The notes below the pieces were generated by a model. That model worked only from the letters and a program-made list of their open reading frames with translations, made no database searches and had not been told where the DNA came from. Made by a program: the position numbers and the translations under genes. A stretch of DNA of 64,000 nucleotides, taken from contig OY782858.1 in NCBI GenBank assembly GCA_963678465.1, forward strand, positions 1,116,001-1,180,000. The letters run 5' to 3'. Within the stretch, counting starts at the first letter, position 1; every line of letters begins with the position of its first letter. The stretch is from Paludibacter sp963678465. GTDB lineage: Bacteria; Bacteroidota; Bacteroidia; Bacteroidales; Paludibacteraceae. This document shows positions 1 to 7,740 of the stretch, piece after piece.

Positions 1-108
1 TCAGTTTATAAGATGAGAGTGAGTTATATGAAAACTATATGAATTTGTAATGGATTACATGTATTTATGATGTCCGACCAAAACTCAAATACATTCCTTT
101 AATGCGGA

Positions 109-1365
109 TTAAATTCTAAATGCTTTTGCTTTCCGTTCTATTTCAGAAGGAGATATTTTGTACTTAACTGCAACCTTTCTCCATAAGGAAACCGCCTTAG
201 TTACTTCTTCTTTTATTTCTGAAGCACGTTTGTCGGATAGCAAATAGTAAGGAGCGGTATTCATAACTAAATCAATATCTAATGAGTTATCCACTTCATC
301 AATATTCAGTTTAAGCCCTGTTCCTGTTTCGTTTGCATTAATGTCAAATGCTGGTGATAGGATCCAACCGTCTTCAGTGTATAGAAACCCATGATTTCGT
401 AAATGATCATCCGTATTGGAAACGCAAACGGAAAATAGAACTCTTCGGAAAAGCTCTTCCAAATTTGCCATTGTATCTGTACATTCAGACTTAATAAATG
501 AAACTAAATCCAAATAACTTACTCCACTGTCTGCATCGTCTCCATCTGTCCGTTGTAGCAGTGTCATAGCTGAAGCATAATGAATCCGCTTTTTGTCTTC
601 TGTCCTGTCAAAACGTTGGGATAAATAAGTATGATAAGGGGAAGCAAGTTTTTTTATAAAAGCATTTGGAACCGTAATTTTAGCTTGAATGGCTAGTTCA
701 TGGACAACCATTTCCCACAACCCAATATCAGAATCATCTTTTTTAGTTGGGAATTTAGCGATCCACTGTTTTCCGTTTGTGTCAACAACATCTGCTTTAG
801 GGCGAGCTCCTCCCAGTGATGAACCAGGAGCAATGAGTTGATTAATCCATTTCAGGGAAGCTTCATCTAACTCGTCAGCATTTTTTTCATATTGTTCAAC
901 CGCGTATTCAAGATCTCTTAATGATGTCCAGGGTGGAGCTGCTAGTCGTTCATCGTTGCTCAGAAATTCACCATCTTCGTTTTCTTTAAAACGGAGTCCA
1001 CCCATACGGTGACTATCGTGTACACCTAATAAAAAATCAATTCCAAATAAAGTGCGAGGTTCTGTTTTCTCAATTTTAGACAAAAGGATTTCTCTACGCT
1101 TCATCAATAGTTGCCCCCATCTGTCTGGTGAAGAGTCTTTGAAAATGCCGAAATTATCATTTGAGGATGCATAATGTAATCCTGAGAAAAGAGGCAACTC
1201 TGGATCAATAGAAATGCCGGTCTTTATCCATTCATTGTCATATTCAAAAGAATACACAGCTTTGCCCCGAAGAGAAGCAAAATATAATCTTCCTATCAAT
1301 TCAGGTGAATCGAGCATGTACCAATCCGCATACACAAGTATTTCTTTTTCTTTATTCTGTTTCAT
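109..1365 (-). CDS. hipA: HipA-like serine/threonine kinase toxin
   Basis: This 418-residue protein has the HipA-family layout. A small N-terminal HipA_N-type domain is followed by a kinase core with a glycine/serine-rich loop GSSLGGARPK (about 181-190), a lysine-bearing strand WIAKFP (about 201-206), the catalytic loop NTDDHLRNHGF (about 317-327) and the metal-binding AFDIN (about 339-343). HipA kinases phosphorylate a translation factor (GltX in E. coli) and cause growth arrest; the target here is unknown. All kinase motifs are present, so it is probably active. It starts 6 bp after the stop of the HTH gene upstream, in the usual hipB-hipA order, so the pair should be co-transcribed and autoregulated. 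The family assignment is firm; the toxin role is inferred from the family. Confidence 0.93.
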   Translation of the reverse strand: MKQNKEKEILVYADWYMLDSPELIGRLYFASLRGKAVYSFEYDNEWIKTGISIDPELPLFSGLHYASSNDNFGIFKDSSPDRWGQLLMKRREILLSKIEKTEPRTLFGIDFLLGVHDSHRMGGLRFKENEDGEFLSNDERLAAPPWTSLRDLEYAVEQYEKNADELDEASLKWINQLIAPGSSLGGARPKADVVDTNGKQWIAKFPTKKDDSDIGLWEMVVHELAIQAKITVPNAFIKKLASPYHTYLSQRFDRTEDKKRIHYASAMTLLQRTDGDDADSGVSYLDLVSFIKSECTDTMANLEELFRRVLFSVCVSNTDDHLRNHGFLYTEDGWILSPAFDINANETGTGLKLNIDEVDNSLDIDLVMNTAPYYLLSDKRASEIKEEVTKAVSLWRKVAVKYKISPSEIERKAKAFRI

Positions 1366-1371
1366 AATAAA

Positions 1372-1749
1372 TTAGTCAAATTTAGGTTTCTCAGAATTTC
1401 CCTTATCAATAACATGATCAATAGCTGATTCTGTTTTTTTCTTTTTTGGAGCTCTTTTCTTTACAATCAGTCCGGCATCCTGAATCTGTCTGCCTACCGG
1501 ATCTTTGTCTGCTATCAATAGTAAATCATCTTCAAGCCGTAAAACAGATAACACCTGTAAATAACTGCCAAGTGAAACTGATGGTGAACCATCTTCAATA
1601 TTGCCTAATGTAGAAGCAGCAATACCGGCACGTTCGGCCATAGAACGAATAGATAACTTTCGGCGTAAACGGGCTAACTTTATATTCTCACCTAATGTGG
1701 CAAGGATATTTTTCTGTTTTTGAGTGTAATTTGTCCCTTTTGATTTCAT
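1372..1749 (-). CDS. hipB: HipB-like antitoxin, XRE-family HTH repressor
   Basis: This 125-residue protein has a Cro/C1-type helix-turn-helix at about residues 16-72 (LARLRRKLSIRSMAERAG, then STLGNIEDGSPS). Its C-terminal tail is basic and then charged. HipB binds operator DNA as a dimer and neutralises HipA; being first in a two-gene operon with HipA fits that role. Two TGATATWTCA palindromes lie directly upstream and are the likely operators. It is longer than E. coli HipB (88 residues) because of the lysine-rich extension at about 98-106, which could contact DNA or HipA. Confidence 0.9.
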   Translation of the reverse strand: MKSKGTNYTQKQKNILATLGENIKLARLRRKLSIRSMAERAGIAASTLGNIEDGSPSVSLGSYLQVLSVLRLEDDLLLIADKDPVGRQIQDAGLIVKKRAPKKKKTESAIDHVIDKGNSEKPKFD

Positions 1750-1755
1750 AATAAC

Positions 1756-1797
1756 TGATATTTCAATACAAAAGTATATATAATAATTGATATATCA
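1756..1797 (-). promoter_or_regulatory. Paired palindromic operators upstream of hipBA
   Basis: TGATATTTCA (1756-1765) and the perfect palindrome TGATATATCA (1788-1797) are 32 bp apart, about three helical turns, just upstream of the hipB start in a very AT-rich stretch. This is the arrangement expected for cooperative binding by a dimeric HipB repressor. The sites are seen directly; their use as operators is inferred. Confidence 0.55.
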
Positions 1798-2328
1798 TAT
1801 ATTATATAGAATAAACTATAGAATAAATAAAACTTCCTGATCTTCTTATATCATTTCAACCACACTAAAAAACAGCCTTCAATTCTTGGCATTATCATGG
1901 AAATTTTGTATTTTTGTATACACGATTTCCCAAGCTTTGAACCAGCTTTTTTGAGTGAAAATTTTCGGGTGAAAAATCGGGTACCCAAGCATTTTTTACG
2001 AGTATAACTTACTGATAAACATAATGAAACTTTGCGGATACAAGAGCCTCTCTCTCCGCAAAAAACGATTTCAAAAATCAGTAAAATCCCGTAAATCAAT
2101 TGATTTACGGGATTTTTTTATTTGCGAATATATTCTCAAAAACAGAGAATTTCGGATAACATTGATAGTCCGCTTTCTTTTCCTGCGAAGTTATACGGCG
2201 AATTTGACGTGATTACATCAGATCTCATTTTCGGCAATGAAGCTTTCTATATCGTGTATTTGTTTTTGTTAAGTCATCCGGGAACTGCCGGGCCCTGTGA
2301 GCTTATGCAATTCCCCTGACCCCGTACA
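1798..2328. other. Intergenic region with a 34-bp perfect palindrome
   Basis: No convincing gene lies between hipB and the DUF6266 gene; the short ORFs here have no recognisable composition. A perfect 34-bp palindrome at 2083-2116 (half-site AAAATCCCGTAAATCAA) is followed by a T run on the plus strand and an A run on its other side, so it could terminate transcription in either direction. A second short stem, TTTGCGGA with TCCGCAAA, lies just before it at about 2032-2062. Confidence 0.5.
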
Positions 2329-2979
2329 TCAATCCACCACCACACTACCCAAAAACTGACTTGTCGACACCACCAACGGATCTGTAGCCGAGCGAAAGAA
2401 CAGATAAAACACCAGCGTGTCACCGCTTTCGTGATACGGCAGAGCGAGCGTCGAAGTAAGTGCCGAGCGAAGTACTTTTTCGTCGGAGAAACTGATTTCT
2501 CCATTGCTGACATTGTACACCAGCATCGACACAGTATCGTTTGCACTACCTACCGTATTCTGCACATATTCACTCCAGCTGAACAGCACTCCTTCAGCTC
2601 CGTACACCGCTTTGGCCTGCATATCCCGGCTCAATTCACCATCGCTGAGCATCACTTTGCCATAGTCGATCACCGGTTGTGCATCGGTGCCTGTCACAGC
2701 ATTGTTCAGTGCATAGCGGCAGGCAAAGTTAAACGGCGATAGTTTTTCGGCAGCGGCCACTCGTTTCAGTCCTGTCTTCACAACCGGATTTACGCCCCGC
2801 ATAAACCCTATGACCAAACCAAACTTCGTCTGCTGTTTCAACTGTCCGGCACTGTTTACTGTGCGCGGTTTTTTACTCCGGGCTCTGATAATATCATCGC
2901 CATTTTTGTTGGTGCTACCCACCACGGTTCCTACTGTACCTGAGAATCCTCCCAAAATACCTAAATTAAGTTTACCCAT
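2329..2979 (-). CDS. DUF6266 family protein
   Basis: This 216-residue protein matches the pattern I know for DUF6266: an N-terminal segment rich in Gly and Val (GKLNLGILGGFSGTVGTVVGS), an SKKPRTVNSAGQLKQQ-type motif near residues 35-50, and a beta-rich C-terminal half ending SQFLGSVVVD. It has no signal peptide or membrane segment. Function is unknown. The family is frequent in Bacteroidota, often beside low-complexity repeats, as here. It is on the same strand as the Argonaute operon but 700 bp downstream of it with repeats in between, so co-transcription is doubtful. Confidence 0.75.
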   Translation of the reverse strand: MGKLNLGILGGFSGTVGTVVGSTNKNGDDIIRARSKKPRTVNSAGQLKQQTKFGLVIGFMRGVNPVVKTGLKRVAAAEKLSPFNFACRYALNNAVTGTDAQPVIDYGKVMLSDGELSRDMQAKAVYGAEGVLFSWSEYVQNTVGSANDTVSMLVYNVSNGEISFSDEKVLRSALTSTLALPYHESGDTLVFYLFFRSATDPLVVSTSQFLGSVVVD

Positions 2980-3028
2980 TTCTAAAATAATTATAAGTAA
3001 TTAATAAAATAAATTTTCGCTATCAGAT

Positions 3029-3199
3029 TCAGTCTTCACAGGGTTCGATCAGGCCCTTTGTTTTCCGAATCGTTATGTCAACAGCTTTGCACTAACTGAT
3101 CAGATTAACTGCATCACCGCTAACACCTGTGGCGCCCCACGCCTTTGTTTTTTCAATTACTTTGCCAACAGCCTTTTGGGAGGATTTTGAAGCCGACAT
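3029..3199 (-). other. Possible small ORF with an internal amber codon
   Basis: Reading minus from an ATG at 3199 gives 35 codons (MSASKSSQKAVGK...) to a TAG at 3092-3094. The same frame continues for 20 more sense codons (CKAVDITIRKTK...) to a TGA at 3029. The residue composition is plausible for a small basic protein, and it sits 50 bp upstream of the DUF6266 start on the same strand. It may be a decayed or suppressed small gene, or chance. Confidence 0.2.
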
Positions 3200-3339
3200 G
3201 AGGAAGATATGAAGAGCATGACATAGTTTTAATCTGATTTGAGGATAACCTGAAGATATTTTGAGGGTGCATTTTGCGATTATCTACACATCCGAACATA
3301 AAAAAAGCAGCCTGATTTCTCAAACTGCTACGTTGTTTC

Positions 3340-3640
3340 GCGTTTCGGGTTTATCTCCCTTCGGTCGATGACCGTTAGTTCGCGTTTCGGGTTCCGGGTT
3401 TCCCGTTTCGGGTTCTGAGAGATTGAAGATTTGTCCCGAAAGCTTTCGGGATTGAAAGTGAGTTGATAATTGACAGGAAACTTGGGTACGAAGACTTTTG
3501 ACCTTTGACTTTCTTCACCTTTGCCTTTGCCTTAATTTCTTCATTGGCACAACTTGTCCCGAATTTATCGGGATTGGCACATTGGCATATTGGCATATTG
3601 GCACATTGGCATATTCTCATATTGGCACATTTTGACTGTC
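3340..3640. repeat. Wordy G/T-rich intergenic repeats, left copy
   Basis: This stretch is built from short recurring words: TTTCGGGTTCCGGG, a GGTTTATCTCCCTTCGGTCG block (3349-3382), CCCGAAAGCTTTCGGGA-type palindromes (about 3434-3451), CCTTTGCCTTTG runs and repeated ATTGGCATATTGGCA units (about 3575-3622). The same 35-bp block recurs at 8682-8719 in reverse and at 47820-47858 in the same orientation. No protein is plausible here. It lies between the Argonaute stop and the DUF6266 gene. Confidence 0.75.
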
Positions 3641-3681
3641 TTTTGTCTTTTATCTTTGCTCTTTGCTCTCAAAAAAAAAAC

Positions 3682-5817
3682 CTACAAAAACCACAGCCTC
3701 TCCCTCCCCGCTCCCGGTATTTCAGCATTACTAAAGTTGGGCACAATCTGCGCCAGCATTTCGGGATACTTTACGGTAACAGGCAACGACTGCGACGAGA
3801 CCGATTTCCAGTAAAGCTGACTAAAACTACAAATCTGACTCAGCAACTCCACCCTCATGTCAGCTTCAGGCTGAGTGCTCACTTCACTGCCTGCCGCAAA
3901 GTACTGCATCGACACTTTCATCGGAAAAGGAAATCTGCGGGGTGTTTCCTTTGATGTGTCATCCGTCAAACTGTTGTTAAAGAGCAAATACTGTGTGCGG
4001 TTTACCGGAATATAGCTATAGCTTGCAGGCATCAGGTGCTCCGAATCTGTATCGAAGGCCAGCACATCCTGCGAAAAACTTTTATTCACCGTCACCACCA
4101 CTACGGGTATCTTCAGCCCGAGGCGTGCGAGCCCCAATTCGATAGGCTTCAGCTCTTTTTTGCTCAGCGTTTTGTAAAAATGTATCACCAGCTTCTCAGG
4201 CTGCGCATTTTCGCTGCAATAACGTCGCACAGCCATTATAATCGACCCTGCCAGCTCATCCGTTTGCGAACTTCTGAAGCAGTCGAAACCATAAAACCGC
4301 CCCTCACCCGAAAAGCAAAAAGCACTACCCAGATACTTTTTCTGTGTATCGGCACTGCGAAAAGCACTGATACCTATCACCAGATCGTGTATGCTGCCTG
4401 AAGCCAGCGACCAGGGTGTGCCACCCAGCTTCGCCAGCATGGCTACGGCTATATTGGGCATATAATAATGAAAACCCTCCTTCAGTACCGCCACATTGTT
4501 GGAATCGGTCCTTCGTCCCGGCCAGTTTTTATCCACCTCTATCGACTGCGACAATATCCCCCTGTGCAAAAGCTCCTCTTTCAGTTTGTAATACACAGCC
4601 TTCTTTCGGGCACTCTTTTCCCATTTGCCCACGGGCGAAAGATACATGGCAAAATACGTTTTCCCTGTTTCAAATTCCCTTTTATCCAACTCCCTGCTTA
4701 TTTGCGGAAGCGGATCGTCAGTGTCTGCAAAATACACACTCAATCCCTTTGAAGTCTGAAAATTGATGCCTGCATAATTCCCCAAACCATTAAAACCATG
4801 CCTTTCACCTTTCAAATACTCATATACCGCTTTGGCCATAGCAGCATCCTTTTCCCTGCATATAAAGAACAACAGCACATGTTGCTCCGGCGAATATACT
4901 TTCGGACCGTTATATTTCAGACCTTTGTTAATATCCATACCAGTTTCATCATTCCCGAAAACCAGCATATCAAGTTTATGACCGGGATTAGGCAGACGCT
5001 GCTGTGTACTTTGCAGCCATTCGGTATCGGGAATCATCACACCCTCCACATGCTCCGGAAGCAAATACTGTTGTCTGAATTCCTCAATTTCATTCCGGTA
5101 TCGTTTGTAACGGTTCGATTTGTCGGGTATTCCGAAAGGCATTTTCAACTCATGCTGAAGCTTTTTGTTCAGACAGGGAAACAAACGGTCGGTATCGCGA
5201 CGCACACGGTCGGGCAAATCGTTGTACCTGAAAAACTCAGTACCGCACAACAGCTTCGAAAAACTCAACTCCCTGTCGCCCGAAAATAAGGCACTGCTTA
5301 AAGACTCTTTAAACACCGAATGAACCCCATCGTAACTAATCAGCAATTCCGGTTTATCGCTCAGGCAGGCAAACTGCACACGCAGACGAAACACCCTATA
5401 GCCATTGCATTCCTTCAATACCGATGTAGCAGGCACCCATACATCCATGTCCGAAATCAGATTCGTTTGCACCGGAAGTCCATTACTGCGAAAATAATGT
5501 GTGAGTTTATACAGGTAATAATTTTTCATAAATCCCCTCGTCCAGTTGGGAGTCACATCATCAGTGTACTCAGTACCCATTGTAAGCACCGACATATCAT
5601 TATCAGTCGCCACATCGAATGTGGTGTACAGCGCTTTGATGTGTGCAGGCAGGTGCAGCAAAGGCAGTAGCCTTTCCGTTTCGTAGTCGGCAAGTTTCAG
5701 GGCCTCACCCACAGGGCGGGTCGCAAAGTAACAACTCAGCTCCGGTTGCGAATGCCGGAAATTAAGCGCATTCAAAGTCAAACATTTCTTTTCCATATTA
5801 TAACAATCAGATTTCAT
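3682..5817 (-). CDS. Long prokaryotic Argonaute with a catalytically degenerate PIWI domain
   Basis: This 711-residue protein is an Argonaute by its C-terminal half. A linker containing KGLKYNGP (about 298-305) leads into a MID domain with YYKLKEELLHRGILSQ (about 409-424), the nucleic-acid 5'-end pocket. The AKLGGTPW signature (about 462-469) follows, then a PIWI RNase H fold starting at DLVIGIS (478-484). The extreme C-terminus, ERLWFL, is the buried hydrophobic end typical of pAgos. Active enzymes have Asp at the position of Ser484 and an RDG-type motif where this protein has HFYKTLSKKE (546-555), so at least two residues of the DEDX tetrad are missing and guided cleavage is unlikely. Residues 1-290 should hold N, L1 and PAZ-like parts, but I cannot delimit them. 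Its ATG overlaps the upstream partner's TGA (ATGA), so the two are translationally coupled. It most resembles inactive long-B pAgos, which act through a partner. Confidence 0.87.
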   Translation of the reverse strand: MKSDCYNMEKKCLTLNALNFRHSQPELSCYFATRPVGEALKLADYETERLLPLLHLPAHIKALYTTFDVATDNDMSVLTMGTEYTDDVTPNWTRGFMKNYYLYKLTHYFRSNGLPVQTNLISDMDVWVPATSVLKECNGYRVFRLRVQFACLSDKPELLISYDGVHSVFKESLSSALFSGDRELSFSKLLCGTEFFRYNDLPDRVRRDTDRLFPCLNKKLQHELKMPFGIPDKSNRYKRYRNEIEEFRQQYLLPEHVEGVMIPDTEWLQSTQQRLPNPGHKLDMLVFGNDETGMDINKGLKYNGPKVYSPEQHVLLFFICREKDAAMAKAVYEYLKGERHGFNGLGNYAGINFQTSKGLSVYFADTDDPLPQISRELDKREFETGKTYFAMYLSPVGKWEKSARKKAVYYKLKEELLHRGILSQSIEVDKNWPGRRTDSNNVAVLKEGFHYYMPNIAVAMLAKLGGTPWSLASGSIHDLVIGISAFRSADTQKKYLGSAFCFSGEGRFYGFDCFRSSQTDELAGSIIMAVRRYCSENAQPEKLVIHFYKTLSKKELKPIELGLARLGLKIPVVVVTVNKSFSQDVLAFDTDSEHLMPASYSYIPVNRTQYLLFNNSLTDDTSKETPRRFPFPMKVSMQYFAAGSEVSTQPEADMRVELLSQICSFSQLYWKSVSSQSLPVTVKYPEMLAQIVPNFSNAEIPGAGRERLWFL

Positions 5818-6659
5818 ATTTTACTGTTTCTCTGTATCCAGGCATCAGCCTCTGTTTTCAGGTAATAATTTCGGTTTTTATATTTTGTCGGTTTCGGAAA
5901 ATCCGGCTCTTTAGCCCTTCGTTCAAAAGTAGAATCGGATATTTTCCAAAGTTCACATAACTCCTGTTTACAGTAGTACAGGCGGATATCAAAAGGCAGA
6001 GGCTCAGCAGCTTTTGTCTGCGGCACAGGAGGATTTTTATATTTTCGGGGCGCATCGGTTTCAGTCTTTTTCAGCCAGCACTGCACAGGCAGCGACTCGC
6101 CAAACAGCGACACATACAATTGCTGTTCACTGAAAGCACTCAGCACCATATCCTTCCACACATACTTCACTTCCAGATATGCCTTTGCCAGCAACACCTT
6201 CAGGTAATGAAAAACCCAGATATCCGATAAAAAATCATTGTCGGCACCCGGCTCAGGCGCAGTAAGCATATGTAGCAGGTAGTTTTTGTCGCGGCAGTAT
6301 TCGCCCAGTCGTTGCAGGCAGTTTGTCAGATGTTTATCGAGCAACTGACTGCGCAGGTAAGCCCGCACCCTGTTGTCAGTTTCCGCCGCAGCCATTTCGA
6401 GCAAATCGGCCATATAGGCATTCGCCTCATGGGTGAGCAACCTGTGATAGTAGCGGGTTTTAAAGTTGAAGGGCGGATGGAAAACACACCTATACACTCC
6501 TCTGTCGGTAGCAGGCACCCATATCATTTCCTGCATACGCTGCTGATATTCGGGCCCATCGGCATTGCCGGGCAAAGCGGGGTTCAGCCCTCCGTACAAT
6601 ATCTGTCCGAAAAGCGGAAAATCGAGTTCATAACCCATCAAATTCAGCGTTGCTTCCAT
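5814..6659 (-). CDS. Argonaute-operon partner with C-terminal MerR/AlpA-like HTH
   Basis: This protein is about 281 residues from the ATG at 6659; a longer reading would need a TTG at 6665. The last 55 residues form a winged HTH of the excisionase/HTH_17 type: YYCKQELCELWKISDSTFERR, a turn, then YYLKTEADAWIQR near the end. The first 200 residues are helical-looking, contain many Leu, Tyr and Trp, and match no family I recognise. I see no nuclease, Sir2, TIR or membrane motif, the usual pAgo effectors. Its TGA overlaps the Argonaute start by 4 bp, so it is the first gene of the operon. I infer a DNA-binding adaptor or regulator for the inactive Argonaute. Its leader and first codons are echoed at 8786-8899. 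Confidence 0.75.
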   Translation of the reverse strand: MEATLNLMGYELDFPLFGQILYGGLNPALPGNADGPEYQQRMQEMIWVPATDRGVYRCVFHPPFNFKTRYYHRLLTHEANAYMADLLEMAAAETDNRVRAYLRSQLLDKHLTNCLQRLGEYCRDKNYLLHMLTAPEPGADNDFLSDIWVFHYLKVLLAKAYLEVKYVWKDMVLSAFSEQQLYVSLFGESLPVQCWLKKTETDAPRKYKNPPVPQTKAAEPLPFDIRLYYCKQELCELWKISDSTFERRAKEPDFPKPTKYKNRNYYLKTEADAWIQRNSKI

Positions 6660-6723
6660 AGCCAAACCACTTTAAGTCAACACACAAACAATGTTAACAG
6701 AGCAAATGTAGTGATTTTTTTAT
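6649..6723 (-). repeat. 75-bp direct repeat A: leader and start of the Argonaute-partner gene
   Basis: This block covers the first codons, start and upstream leader of the HTH partner gene and is 74/75 identical to 8825-8899 in the same orientation (one C/T difference at 6667/8843). It contains TTAAGTCAACACACAAACAA and AATGTTAACAGAGC. It probably includes the operon promoter. Recombination with copy B would delete the SatD and DUF3307 genes. Confidence 0.85.
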
Positions 6724-6995
6724 GATAACAAAATAAATTCTAAAAAAAAGATGTTGACAAACTTACGTTAACCTTATATCAGTAACCGAAAGGGAATAAC
6801 AACGGCCCTTTTCCTTTGCAGGATTTATACTTCCTGTGACCTTTACCAGGGGGCGGAAAATCTAATTCATCAATAGCATTCATTGCTTTGTTTGAAGTAA
6901 AGTCAAACAGATCTGAAGTGATTCTTTTGTCTCCGGAAATAATTTACATACACCCTGTTCAGTAAATGATTTGATGTAGATCATAGCATATTCAT
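6724..6995 (-). other. Intergenic region with possible gene remnants
   Basis: Two short minus-strand reading frames look protein-like but broken. One gives MIYIKSFTEQGVCKLF and ends at 6880 after 34 codons. The other, which lacks a start, runs over about 6780-6940 as ...NAIDELDFPPPGKGHRKYKS and ends just after a CKGKG stretch; its tail is reminiscent of a SEC-C-like zinc motif. They may be pieces of one frameshifted gene. Nothing else is recognisable. Confidence 0.25.
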
Positions 6996-7736
6996 TTAAA
7001 AAAACGTTTTATACAATAAGCCTGTTGCAATTCCGAAAACGAAACTTAATAATGTCCCAATGATAATGTATTCTGTTTTTTTATGCTCTGAGTCATTTTT
7101 TAAATCACCGAAGCGAAATACCGATTTAGCGGCCAGCAGGAAGCCTATCGCGCTGAATTCGTTTACAATAATGAAGGTAAGAATCAATATTCGCTCTAAA
7201 ACACCTATCCACTTGCCGGCATTGTTCAGCCCGCTTTTCTTTTGGGCATCGGATGGCTCTTCAAGTTCTGTGGCCCATTTCCCGGTCAGTTTACCTATAA
7301 ACACACCTGCCGGAACAGACACAAGCGCGTAGGCTAACACTAAGCCCCAAACCTTTTGACTTGAAACCAGTTCGGAGATTTTGTTCACTAAAATCATTTC
7401 TTGTTGAGTATACACCACCCACACCCCAACAATTATTGCTAAATGTAATACCTGATCAATTACAAATACCCAGGTCGATGAATTGGAAATTCTTGTTTTA
7501 ATGGCATCAATCAAAAAATGTCCTACACTAACAATCAGCAGAACAGGCCATAAATGATAATCCCACAGCAAAAGCGATAGTACCAAAACATGAATACCGA
7601 TATGCAACCAAAAACTGCCCGATTTTAAGCCATTCTTGTCTTTTTGTTTTGCCATAGTGGTGGTTTGCAAAATAAAATCGGCAAAGAAATGGGCTACCAA
7701 AATACGAATTAACAGCTCCGGATGTAGAGGATTCAT
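6996..7736 (-). CDS. DUF3307 family multi-pass membrane protein
   Basis: This 246-residue integral membrane protein opens with the DUF3307 hallmark LLIRILVAHFFADFILQT, a polar/charged first helix. It continues with several hydrophobic segments at roughly 45-75, 90-115, 130-155, 180-205 and 220-245. A LIDAIKTR motif (about 81-88) also fits the family. Function is unknown. It begins 4 bp after the satD stop, so the two form one transcript, a pairing common for these families. Given the cyclase-like look of SatD, a membrane-effector role is possible but is my inference. Confidence 0.8.
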   Translation of the reverse strand: MNPLHPELLIRILVAHFFADFILQTTTMAKQKDKNGLKSGSFWLHIGIHVLVLSLLLWDYHLWPVLLIVSVGHFLIDAIKTRISNSSTWVFVIDQVLHLAIIVGVWVVYTQQEMILVNKISELVSSQKVWGLVLAYALVSVPAGVFIGKLTGKWATELEEPSDAQKKSGLNNAGKWIGVLERILILTFIIVNEFSAIGFLLAAKSVFRFGDLKNDSEHKKTEYIIIGTLLSFVFGIATGLLYKTFF

Positions 7737-7740
7737 TGTA

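Noticed and set aside
1851..2099. 82-residue ORF between hipB and DUF6266
   Set aside because: Its composition is unlike a protein, and it overlaps the palindrome and hairpin region.
3200..3340. Retron-type non-coding RNA near the Argonaute operon
   Set aside because: No reverse transcriptase is present and no long paired structure is visible.
3575..3622. CRISPR or VNTR from the repeated ATTGGCATATTGGCA units
   Set aside because: The units are too short and run together without spacers; they are part of the low-complexity word repeats.
3682..5817. Active DNA-guided slicer
   Set aside because: The PIWI positions read GIS and HFYKTLSKKE, so the DEDX tetrad is incomplete.
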